Shown here one piece after another: positions 1 to 5,026 of a DNA stretch of 5,026 bases. Origin of the DNA: Methanobacteriota archaeon (GTDB taxonomy: Archaea > Thermoplasmatota > Thermoplasmata > Methanomassiliicoccales > Methanomethylophilaceae); assembly GCA_012719315.1 (NCBI GenBank), contig JAAYAP010000019.1:1-5026 (forward strand), read 5' to 3'. Position 1 is the stretch's first letter. The number at the start of each line of letters is the position of its first letter. The position numbers were made by a program, and so were the translations under genes. Below the pieces are notes generated by a model. It saw only the letters and a list, made by a program, of their open reading frames with translations. It searched no databases and was not told the DNA's origin.

Positions 1-9
1 GCGGAATAC

Positions 10-18
10 TTTATAATG
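10..18 (-). promoter_or_regulatory. Possible TATA box for a gene beyond the left edge
   Basis: Read on the minus strand this is CATTATAAA, a good archaeal TATA-like element in otherwise GC-rich DNA. Transcription would begin about 25 bases further left, outside the window, so the target gene is not visible. It sits just behind the adk stop codon, suggesting that the next leftward gene has its own promoter instead of sharing one with adk. This is inferred from sequence resemblance only. Confidence 0.35.
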
Positions 19-25
19 TTTTTTA

Positions 26-59
26 CCGGGAACGGGGCATCGGCCCCGTCTGCCCCCGG
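26..59 (-). other. Nested hairpin in the 3' flank of adk
   Basis: An inner perfect 7-bp stem (32-38 with 43-49) closes a four-base loop. An outer 5-bp stem (26-30 with 55-59) encloses it. The structure starts 3 bases after the adk stop codon, so it would form in the 3' end of the adk transcript. The following RNA would carry an A-run, not a U-run, so it is not a standard intrinsic terminator. It may stabilise the 3' end or assist termination. The run of six T on the plus strand (19-24) precedes the hairpin there and does not help a plus-strand terminator either. Confidence 0.4.
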
Positions 60-61
60 AT

Positions 62-694
62 TCAGCGGACGGCTTCTTTGACTTTCGCGAAGATCTCGTC
101 CATCTTCCCCGTGCCTTCGACGGTCACGAGGATGCCCTTGCGCTCATAGTAGTCGATGAGCGGGAGGGTGTTCTTGCGGTAGACCTCGAGCCTGTTGCAG
201 ACGGTCTCGTCGCAGTCGTCGTCCCGCTGATAGAGGGGCGAGCCGCATTTGTCGCAGACGCCCTCCTGCCTGGGCTTGTTGTGGGTCAGATGGAAAACGC
301 AATGGCACTCGGGGCAGCTGCGCCTCTTGGTGAGCCGCTCCACGAGTTCGCAGTCGGCGACATCGAGGTTCAGAGCGAGGTCGATCTCGATCTGCTCTCC
401 GAGGGCGTCGGCCTGCTCCACGGTCCGGGGGAATCCGTCGAAGATCACGCCCGTGCCCGGCTCCAGGGTGGAGATCTTCTCCTTCATCAGGTCGATGATC
501 AGGTCGTTGGGCACGAGCGCGCCGCTGTCCATGTAGCCTTTGGCCTTCATGCCCAGCTCCGCCCCGTTCCTGACCGCCTCGCGGAGCATATCGCCGGTGG
601 ACAGCCTGACATACCCCATCTCCTCGCTGAGTTTCTCGCCTTGGGTGCCTTTTCCCGATCCCGGCGGGCCGAGCAGGACGATTTTGGATTTCAT
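62..694 (-). CDS. adk: Adenylate kinase, long form with zinc-binding lid
   Basis: Cytosolic enzyme that interconverts ATP plus AMP with two ADP, keeping adenine nucleotides balanced. The 210-residue length is normal for long-form Adk. Visible features are the P-loop GPPGSGKGT at residues 9-17, the AMP-site motif STGDMLR at 32-38, DGFPRT at 86-91, and the lid domain at about 122-160. The lid has paired cysteines at 127/130 and 147/150, the Cys4 zinc pattern of structural lids, followed by RDDD at 157-160 and arginines at 168 and 173. It is the family usually called bacterial-type Adk, not the short AdkA form of Methanococci. The ATG at 694 sits directly before the P-loop strand, as expected, and has no Shine-Dalgarno. 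A TATA box centred about 25 bases upstream suggests a leaderless mRNA. It is divergent from pdxS. The identity is very secure; zinc binding is inferred from the cysteines. Confidence 0.97.
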   Translation of the reverse strand: MKSKIVLLGPPGSGKGTQGEKLSEEMGYVRLSTGDMLREAVRNGAELGMKAKGYMDSGALVPNDLIIDLMKEKISTLEPGTGVIFDGFPRTVEQADALGEQIEIDLALNLDVADCELVERLTKRRSCPECHCVFHLTHNKPRQEGVCDKCGSPLYQRDDDCDETVCNRLEVYRKNTLPLIDYYERKGILVTVEGTGKMDEIFAKVKEAVR

Positions 695-714
695 ATCGGC
701 AACGAACCGGCTCG

Positions 715-724
715 TTATTTAAAA
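715..724 (-). promoter_or_regulatory. TATA box of adk
   Basis: On the minus strand the sequence is TTTTAAATAA, centred about 25 bases upstream of the adk ATG. In archaea transcription starts roughly 22-28 bases downstream of the TATA centre, so the mRNA would begin at or within a few bases of the start codon. This agrees with the lack of a ribosome-binding site. Sequence inference only. Confidence 0.6.
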
Positions 725-811
725 GATTATCCACGTGCCGCTCCGCCGACCGCCCCGCGACAGGATCGGGCTTTCTATATCGGGGCGCAGGCGATTGCCC
801 GCACACAATGC

Positions 812-825
812 ATGTATATATACAT
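812..825. promoter_or_regulatory. 14-bp perfect palindrome upstream of pdxS
   Basis: ATGTATATATACAT reads the same on both strands. It lies just upstream of the likely pdxS TATA box and could be an operator for a dimeric regulator. Its core is TATATATA-like, so it may instead be a TATA box itself, giving a leader of about 30 bases. A direct repeat TATACAT occurs at 819-825 and again at 839-845, exactly 20 bases apart, or about two helical turns. Confidence 0.4.
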
Positions 826-833
826 TAGTAGAA

Positions 834-842
834 ATAAATATA
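834..842 (+). promoter_or_regulatory. Probable TATA box of pdxS
   Basis: The AT-rich element TAAATATAC predicts transcription starting near 863-866, about 10 bases before the ATG at 876. Competing TATA-like stretches exist at 772-780 and 814-822, so the exact element is uncertain. It lies between the two palindromes. Confidence 0.45.
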
Positions 843-846
843 CATA

Positions 847-860
847 CTATGTGCACATAG
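847..860. promoter_or_regulatory. 14-bp perfect palindrome between TATA box and pdxS start
   Basis: CTATGTGCACATAG is a perfect inverted repeat whose core is not TATA-like. It lies between the likely TATA box and the predicted transcription start, where a bound repressor would block the polymerase. It shares inverted ATGT/ACAT arms with the palindrome at 812-825 but with a shorter gap (2 bases against 6). A role as the operator of a pdxS regulator is inference. Confidence 0.45.
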
Positions 861-875
861 CGAGACCCGTTGAAC

Positions 876-1751
876 ATGTCCAGAATCGGAAAGGGATTTG
901 ACAAGGAGCTGGCCCGGAAGCTTGAGGGCGGAGTGATCATGGACGTAACCACGGCGGAACAGGCCGGGATCGCCGAGGACGCCGGCGCCTGCGCCGTCAT
1001 GGCGCTGGAGCGGATACCGGCCGACATACGCGTCGCCGGAGGGGTTTCGCGGATGAGCGACCCCGGGATGATCAAAGGCATACAGGAAGCGGTGTCGATA
1101 CTGGTCATGGCTAAGGTCCGCATCGGTCATTTCGTCGAAGCCAGGATCCTGGAGGCGATCGGAGTGGACTTCGTCGACGAGAGCGAGGTGCTGTCCCCGG
1201 CCGACGATATCCACCACATCGACAAGACCGGGTTCGAGGTGCCGTTCGTCTGCGGTGCCAGGAATCTCGGGGAGGCGCTCAGGCGGATCGCCGAAGGGGC
1301 CTCGATGATACGGACCAAGGGCGAGCCGGGCACCGGTGACATCATCCAGGCGGTCAGGCACATGCGGGCGATCAACTCGGAGGTCAGGACGCTCGTCGGC
1401 ACACCCGCGGACGAGCTGTACGAGGCCGCCAAGCAGATGCAGGTCCCGCTGGAACTCGCGAGATACGTTAATGCCAACGGCAGGCTCCCGGTCGTCAACT
1501 TCGCGGCGGGAGGCGTGGCCACACCCGCGGATGCGGCGTTGATGATGCAACTGGGCGCGGAAGGAGTGTTCGTCGGCTCGGGGATCTTCAAATCCGGCGA
1601 TCCGGTCAAACGGGCCCGCGCCATAGTGCAGGCGGTGGCCAATCATGGCGACCCTTCGGTGCTGGCCGAGCTGTCGGAGGACCTCGGACCGGCCATGGTC
1701 GGCATCAACGAGAGCGAGATCGAGCTCATGATGGCCGAACGCGGCCAGTGA
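876..1751 (+). CDS. pdxS: Pyridoxal 5'-phosphate synthase, PdxS subunit
   Basis: Synthase subunit of the DXP-independent vitamin B6 route. It builds PLP from ribose 5-phosphate, glyceraldehyde 3-phosphate and ammonia, the ammonia coming from the glutaminase PdxT. The 291-residue length is typical, and the whole chain is one (beta/alpha)8 barrel. Asp23, Lys80 (in MAKVRIGH) and Lys148 (in RTKGEPGTG) match the catalytic aspartate and two lysines known in this family. Phosphate-site glycines are seen at 152-154, GGV at 212-214 and GSGIF at 234-238. I chose the ATG at 876 because MSRIGKGF reads like a natural N-terminus; an in-frame TTG at 870 would add two residues. There is no clear Shine-Dalgarno. 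The gene is divergent from adk, and its usual partner pdxT is not in this window. The upstream palindromes suggest its own regulation. The identity is very secure. Confidence 0.97.
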   Translation: MSRIGKGFDKELARKLEGGVIMDVTTAEQAGIAEDAGACAVMALERIPADIRVAGGVSRMSDPGMIKGIQEAVSILVMAKVRIGHFVEARILEAIGVDFVDESEVLSPADDIHHIDKTGFEVPFVCGARNLGEALRRIAEGASMIRTKGEPGTGDIIQAVRHMRAINSEVRTLVGTPADELYEAAKQMQVPLELARYVNANGRLPVVNFAAGGVATPADAALMMQLGAEGVFVGSGIFKSGDPVKRARAIVQAVANHGDPSVLAELSEDLGPAMVGINESEIELMMAERGQ

Positions 1752-1766
1752 TCCCGCCGCCGTCCG

Positions 1767-1785
1767 ACGGCCGGCGAACGGCCGT
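1767..1785 (+). other. First hairpin after pdxS
   Basis: A perfect 7-bp stem pairs ACGGCCG (1767-1773) with CGGCCGT (1779-1785) around the loop GCGAA. It begins 15 bases after the pdxS stop codon and has no T-run after it. It is probably a 3'-end stabilising structure or part of a two-hairpin termination region with the next one. Confidence 0.4.
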
Positions 1786-1801
1786 ATGCGCCCCCTTGCA
1801 G

Positions 1802-1841
1802 GGATCCTGCCCGGAAAAGGGCCCGGGCAGGTATCCGTTTT
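1802..1841 (+). terminator. Hairpin plus short T-run ending pdxS transcription
   Basis: CCTGCCCGG (1806-1814) pairs perfectly with CCGGGCAGG (1823-1831) around an 8-base loop. The stem extends by four more pairs (1802-1805 with 1833-1836) across a one-base bulge, giving 13 bp. A TTTT run follows at 1838-1841. This resembles an intrinsic terminator. Archaea mainly need the T-run, which is short here and also forms part of the next gene's TATA box. Confidence 0.55.
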
Positions 1842-1847
1842 ATAATC
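1838..1847 (+). promoter_or_regulatory. TATA box of the FAD-linked oxidase gene
   Basis: TTTTATAATC predicts a transcription start near 1866-1870. That is about 10 bases before the ATG at 1880, or right at the alternative TTG (1868) and GTG (1871) starts. It overlaps the T-run of the pdxS terminator, so the two genes are probably separate transcription units. Confidence 0.55.
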
Positions 1848-1869
1848 TAATAGACTATTGAGGATGATT

Positions 1870-1873
1870 GGTG
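1870..1873 (+). promoter_or_regulatory. Weak ribosome-binding site supporting the ATG at 1880
   Basis: GGTG lies 6 bases before the ATG at 1880 and can pair with the CACC of the 16S rRNA 3' end. A rival GAGG at 1860-1863 is 7 bases before the GTG at 1871 and 4 bases before the TTG at 1868. The start is therefore uncertain by three or four residues. Confidence 0.35.
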
Positions 1874-1879
1874 TTCATA

Positions 1880-3358
1880 ATGGAGCAGAGAATCATAGAC
1901 GAGATAGAGAACGTAGTCGGGAAGGACGGCTATTCCACCAGGACCGCCGACCTGTACACTTACGGATTCGACGCGTCGATATTCCACAATACCCCGGAGA
2001 TCGTGGTCAAGCCCAAGTCCACGGAGGAGGTGTCCGAGATCATGAAGATCGCGTACCGCGAAGGCATACCCGTGGTGCCGAGAGGCGCAGGCACGGGCCT
2101 GTGCGGTTCCGCCGTGCCGATACGGGGAGGCATCGTCCTCACGATGCAGGGCATGAACAGGATCAAGGAGATCAGCGTCGCCGACCTCTGGGTCGACGTG
2201 GAGGCGGGATGCGTGTACAACGACCTCAATGCCGAACTCTCCAAGCACGGGTTCTTCTTCCCCCCGTCCCCCGGTTCGGGCGAGGCCTGCCAGGTGGGCG
2301 GCATGGTGGCCACCAACGCCTCCGGCATGAGGGCGGTCAAGTACGGCGCCACCAGGGATTTCGTCCTGGGCCTGACCTTCGTCAAGTCCGACGGGGAGAT
2401 CGTGCGCAGCGGGACCAGGACGATCAAGGATTCCTCCGGGTATCAGCTCGCGAGGCTCATGGTCGGTTCGGAGGGCACGCTGGGCGTGATCACGGAGATC
2501 ACCTTCAAGCTCACCGCCAAGCCCAAGTTCTCGGCGTCGTGCCTGTGCGGTTTCGATTCATTGGCGGAAGCCGGCGAATGCATCGCCGCGTTCATCGCCA
2601 AGCCGCTCATCCCGGCGTCGTGCGAATTGATGGATAATGTCAGCATCTCGGCGGTCAACCGCGCCCGCGGGAACCCGCTCCCCGACGTCAACTCGCTGAT
2701 CATCGTCGAGGTCGACGGGGAATCCGACGAGATCGTCCGCCGTGACCTCAAGATCATCGAGGAGATCGCCATGGGCATCGGCGCGATCTCCGTGACCCCG
2801 TCGTTCGACGCCGCGGAGATCGCCAGATGGACGGATGCGAGGAAGTCGGTGATGACCTCCCTGTCCGCGCTGAAGCCGGGTTTCTCCTCGGTATCGTTGG
2901 CGGACGACATGGGCGTGCCGGTCTCCAAGGTCCCGCAGGCGGTCAAGGCGTTCCAGGAGATCGCCGAGAAGTACCGGGTCACGGTCGCCACGTACGGTCA
3001 TGCCGCCGACGGCAACCTGCACACGAAGATGCTGATCGACCCCACCGACAAGGACGAGTGGGAGAGAGGCATCCGGGCGGTCGAGGAGATCTTCGACGTC
3101 TGCATCGCATTGGGCGGCACGGTCACGGGCGAGCACGGCGTCGGCATCGCCAAGGCGCCGAGCTTCCAGAAGGAGAGGGCATCGGTGCTCTCGTCGATCG
3201 TGGCGATCAAGAAGGCGATGGACCCCAAGAACATCCTCAACCCCGGTAAGCTCGAGCAGTGGGAGGGTCCGATACTCACGCACCTGCGGTATCCCTGCCC
3301 CGGCGTCGGATGCAGGGATCTGAGGGAGAACGGCTGCCCCTGCGGGCAATCCGACTGA
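1880..3358 (+). CDS. FAD-linked 2-hydroxyacid dehydrogenase (GlcD / D-lactate dehydrogenase family)
   Basis: A flavoprotein that probably oxidises a 2-hydroxyacid such as D-lactate, glycolate or D-2-hydroxyglutarate to the 2-oxoacid; the substrate cannot be read from sequence. From the ATG at 1880 it has 492 residues. An N-terminal FAD-binding domain (about 35-175) carries VVPRGAGTGLCGS at 65-77 and PPSPGSGE at 128-135, then a glycine-rich region and MVGSEGTLGVITE. The C-terminal FAD-oxidase domain (about 215-455) has GHAADGNLH with His374 and His381, and GEHG with Glu418 and His419, the metal and active-site residues of this family. It ends with NPGK. There is no signal peptide or membrane segment, so it is cytosolic. 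An unusual tail past 460 holds Cys473, 478, 486 and 488, perhaps a metal or iron-sulfur contact. No electron-accepting iron-sulfur partner is adjacent: pdxS lies upstream behind a terminator and the next gene is convergent. In-frame TTG (1868) and GTG (1871) are alternative starts. Confidence 0.93.
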   Translation: MEQRIIDEIENVVGKDGYSTRTADLYTYGFDASIFHNTPEIVVKPKSTEEVSEIMKIAYREGIPVVPRGAGTGLCGSAVPIRGGIVLTMQGMNRIKEISVADLWVDVEAGCVYNDLNAELSKHGFFFPPSPGSGEACQVGGMVATNASGMRAVKYGATRDFVLGLTFVKSDGEIVRSGTRTIKDSSGYQLARLMVGSEGTLGVITEITFKLTAKPKFSASCLCGFDSLAEAGECIAAFIAKPLIPASCELMDNVSISAVNRARGNPLPDVNSLIIVEVDGESDEIVRRDLKIIEEIAMGIGAISVTPSFDAAEIARWTDARKSVMTSLSALKPGFSSVSLADDMGVPVSKVPQAVKAFQEIAEKYRVTVATYGHAADGNLHTKMLIDPTDKDEWERGIRAVEEIFDVCIALGGTVTGEHGVGIAKAPSFQKERASVLSSIVAIKKAMDPKNILNPGKLEQWEGPILTHLRYPCPGVGCRDLRENGCPCGQSD

Positions 3359-3399
3359 TCGCATCGGGCGGTTCCCCGGCTCCGGCCGCGGACACCCGG

Positions 3400-3417
3400 G
3401 GTCCCGCTCCCGGGATC
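3400..3417. other. Small hairpin between convergent genes
   Basis: The 57-base GC-rich spacer between the oxidase and the protease stops contains a 7-bp stem with one G-T wobble (3400-3406 with 3411-3417) and a four-base loop. It overlaps the protease stop codon. There is no T-run on either strand, so a terminator role is weak. Given the base composition, chance pairing is plausible. Confidence 0.2.
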
Positions 3418-4066
3418 AGTACAGGTACAGGAATGCCAGCTGGGCGGCGCCCACGGCGGCCATGACGGCGAAGACCTGCCATTTCCAGGAGATGATCTTC
3501 GAACCGTCCAGCGGCGGGACCGGGATCATGTTGAACAATCCCAGGAACGCGTTCAGCCAAGCCAATTGGAACAGGATGTTGGAAACCAATCCGGTCGTCA
3601 TCAGCCAGGCGACGATGGAGAACGCTCCGATGATGAAGTTCATCATCGGTCCGGCCATGGAGATCTTGCCGTACTGCTCCTTATCGATGTCCCCTTGTAT
3701 GTAGACCGCGCCCGGCGCGGCGAACAGGAAGCCCATGTACGAGAAGACGACCGCCATGACGAGGCCGAAGGGATACGCCCTGAACTCCGACCAGGCGCCG
3801 TAATACTGGGCCACGTACTTGTGCCCCAGCTCGTGGGTGAGGAAACTGCAGCTCACCAGGAATCCGGCGAGGAGCAGGAGCATCAGGAAATTGACGACTC
3901 CGTCGGGCGACAACCTGCTGCCGCCCCGGATCAGCAGTATCGCGAATGCGATCGACAGCACGGCGACCGCGGCGAAGATGTGCAGAGCTTCTGTCCGGCT
4001 GAATCTCAGGCGATCGGGGCCTCCCCTGTAACCCGGGTCGACCCTCCTGAGCTTTTCAAAGTCCAT
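3416..4066 (-). CDS. Site-2-protease-like M50 membrane metalloprotease
   Basis: A small intramembrane zinc protease of the M50 (S2P) family, which cleaves substrates within the membrane; its substrate is unknown. From the ATG at 4066 it has 216 residues, a size typical of minimal archaeal S2P cores. The catalytic zinc motif HELGH is at 78-82, with Glu79 the expected base. The GPMMN motif is at 139-143. PPLDGSK at 184-190 supplies Asp187 as third zinc ligand. About six hydrophobic segments are visible: 28-46, 57-76, 100-120, 137-158, 162-180 and 196-214. There is no PDZ or CBS domain. The N-terminus is short, charged and probably cytoplasmic. The reading frame stays open far upstream across the opposite gene, but those residues lack family features. 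A further in-frame ATG at 4081 would lie only about 11 bases from the TATA centre, so 4066 fits better, implying a leaderless mRNA. It is divergent from the PUA/PP-loop gene. The family is secure. Confidence 0.92.
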   Translation of the reverse strand: MDFEKLRRVDPGYRGGPDRLRFSRTEALHIFAAVAVLSIAFAILLIRGGSRLSPDGVVNFLMLLLLAGFLVSCSFLTHELGHKYVAQYYGAWSEFRAYPFGLVMAVVFSYMGFLFAAPGAVYIQGDIDKEQYGKISMAGPMMNFIIGAFSIVAWLMTTGLVSNILFQLAWLNAFLGLFNMIPVPPLDGSKIISWKWQVFAVMAAVGAAQLAFLYLY

Positions 4067-4088
4067 ACCCGGGATTATCATGTCATCA

Positions 4089-4096
4089 TTTATAAA
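4089..4096. promoter_or_regulatory. Palindromic TATA box shared by two divergent genes
   Basis: TTTATAAA is self-complementary and is the only strong TATA-like element in the 55-base gap between the two start codons. Its centre is about 27 bases from the ATG at 4066 on the minus strand and about 29 bases from the ATG at 4122 on the plus strand. Both distances fit leaderless transcription from one element used in both directions. Neither gene has a Shine-Dalgarno. The shared use is inferred from geometry. Confidence 0.6.
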
Positions 4097-4121
4097 TATG
4101 AATACCCCGCAATACCAAACC

Positions 4122-5026
4122 ATGTCCAGGACCAACGTCTCGCACGGGAAGAGATCGTACGCGTGGTGCGACGCATGCGGGACCCTGCTGCTGGGAGGAT
4201 CCTGCTCGCGTTGCGGGAAGGCCGGCAGGCGTTTCGAGGTCAACAGCCCCGGCGACATCCGCCCCTGCATGGGCGAGAGCAATGTGATCCTGAGGGACCT
4301 GTTCACGGAGGCCTTCGGGACCTTCGCCCCCTTCGAGGGCCGGGCACTGTTCTTCAACAAGATCCCGGGGGAGGACCGTGCCGACGAGATCGTCGCGCAC
4401 GGCGAGGTCATCGGGGTCCTGATGTTCGATGTCGTGGCCGGACGTCTCAGGATCGAGCTCCGGCAACCGGGGGCCGATCTGCTGGCGGATGCGGCCGAGA
4501 AGAACATCGTCACCTTCGGCGGACCGTCCGGCCACCTCAAAGGCAAGAACCTGCCCGGCGACGCGGTGATCGGAGCCGTCGGGGGTTTCCGGGCCGGCGA
4601 CCCGCTGATCCTGAAGAGGGGGACGAAGACCGGGCCGGGCATCGCGTTGGCCGACAGCGACGTCTTCCGCAAGGCCGACAGGGCTTTCAAGGTCCGCGAT
4701 CTGAACACATGGACGGCCCGACCCGTTTCGCCTCCGTCCGGCAGGACGGCCTTCGTCGAGGCCAACCGGGAGCATCTGTCCGCATTGGAATCGAAAGCGG
4801 TCAGCGACATACGCTCCTTCGCCAAGGGCAAGGGCAAGCCGGTGACCGTCTCCTTCTCCGGAGGCAAGGATTCGCTCGCCGCCTACGGTTTGGCGTCGAA
4901 GGCGATGGGGGACGTCGAACTGCTGTTCATCGACACGGGCATCGAGTTCCCCGAGACCGTCGCCTACGTCGGGAGGTTCGCCGAGGATCGCGACGAGACG
5001 CTCCACACGGCCCGGGCCGGCAACGC
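4122..5026 (+). CDS. Zinc ribbon-PUA-PAPS-reductase-like PP-loop protein (5' part)
   Basis: About 301 residues are present; the frame has no stop before the right edge, so the C-terminus is missing. Domains in order: a zinc ribbon with CxxC pairs at Cys16/19 and Cys28/31; a linking region (about 40-125); a PUA-like RNA-binding domain at about 135-185 with GHLKGKNLPG, FRAGDPL and GPGIA; then the start of a PAPS-reductase-fold domain. That domain has the PP-loop SFSGGKDS at 244-251 and DTGIEFPET at 271-279. True PAPS reductases such as E. coli CysH have altered this loop. The intact SGGKDS is the form of enzymes that cleave ATP to adenylate a substrate, such as tRNA sulfur-transfer enzymes and CysD. 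With PUA and zinc ribbon, a role in RNA sulfur modification is a reasonable guess but not shown. The ATG at 4122 has no Shine-Dalgarno and a TATA box about 29 bases upstream, implying a leaderless mRNA. It is divergent from the protease gene. Confidence 0.85.
   Translation, partial: MSRTNVSHGKRSYAWCDACGTLLLGGSCSRCGKAGRRFEVNSPGDIRPCMGESNVILRDLFTEAFGTFAPFEGRALFFNKIPGEDRADEIVAHGEVIGVLMFDVVAGRLRIELRQPGADLLADAAEKNIVTFGGPSGHLKGKNLPGDAVIGAVGGFRAGDPLILKRGTKTGPGIALADSDVFRKADRAFKVRDLNTWTARPVSPPSGRTAFVEANREHLSALESKAVSDIRSFAKGKGKPVTVSFSGGKDSLAAYGLASKAMGDVELLFIDTGIEFPETVAYVGRFAEDRDETLHTARAGN

Noticed and set aside
281..901. A 206-residue plus-strand open frame opposite adk and running into the pdxS promoter
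   Set aside because: It is antisense to a complete adenylate kinase, covers the promoter region and overlaps the pdxS start. Its composition is shadow-like.
825..1646. A 273-residue minus-strand open frame opposite pdxS
   Set aside because: It is the antisense shadow of the conserved pdxS gene; its His/Arg/Asp-rich sequence has no motif.
1858..2637. A 259-residue plus-strand open frame inside the oxidase gene
   Set aside because: It is in another frame of the oxidase, very rich in Arg, Gly and His, and overlaps well-conserved FAD-binding motifs of the real frame.
4067..4867. Minus-strand open frame continuous with the M50 protease, opposite the PUA/PP-loop gene, which would give a 483-residue protein
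   Set aside because: The extra N-terminal part has low-complexity composition typical of a GC-rich antisense frame and no family motif. The plus strand there encodes clear zinc ribbon, PUA and PP-loop motifs. The TATA box also places the protease start at 4066.
4086..5006. A 306-residue open frame on the minus strand
   Set aside because: It lies wholly opposite the PUA/PP-loop coding region and shows the Arg/Gly/Asp-rich composition of a shadow frame, with no recognisable domain.
1..5026. CRISPR array, insertion sequence, tRNA or rRNA
   Set aside because: I saw no regularly spaced repeats, transposase motifs, terminal inverted repeats or tRNA-like cloverleaf ending in CCA. Nearly all the window is explained by five protein genes and short promoters.

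Overview
This 5 kb window looks like a piece of a GC-rich archaeal chromosome with compact AT-rich promoters. Archaeal-type TATA elements lie about 25-30 bases upstream of several start codons. Shine-Dalgarno sequences are mostly absent, which implies leaderless mRNAs. The gene content also fits: a membrane M50 protease of archaeal type, and a zinc ribbon-PUA-PAPS-reductase-like fusion of a kind I associate with methanogens. I would guess Thermoplasmata, possibly Methanomassiliicoccales, but this is an impression from gene content and style, not a computed placement.

Layout, left to right. Bases 1-61 hold a nested hairpin behind adk and a possible TATA box for a gene beyond the left edge. 62-694 (minus) is a complete adenylate kinase with a four-cysteine zinc lid. 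695-875 is a divergent intergenic region with a TATA box for each side and two perfect 14-bp palindromes on the pdxS side. 876-1751 (plus) is pdxS, the synthase subunit of PLP synthase. 1752-1879 holds two tandem hairpins; the T-run of the second merges into the TATA box of the next gene. 1880-3358 (plus) is a GlcD-type FAD-linked 2-hydroxyacid dehydrogenase with a cysteine-rich C-terminal tail. 3359-3415 is a short GC-rich spacer between convergent genes. 3416-4066 (minus) is a six-helix site-2-protease-like M50 metalloprotease. 4067-4121 is a 55-base divergent promoter with one palindromic TATA box. 4122-5026 (plus) is the start of a zinc ribbon-PUA-PP-loop ATPase that runs off the right edge.

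The genes do not form an obvious pathway. Each seems to have its own promoter, and what links them is tightly packed regulatory DNA. Adk, PdxS and the protease are housekeeping types. The PUA/PP-loop protein is the least understood and may modify RNA with sulfur. I found no mobile element, CRISPR array, tRNA or rRNA, and no convincing new multi-gene system. The best leads are the shared TATA box at 4089-4096, the palindromes upstream of pdxS, and the domain architecture of the right-edge gene.
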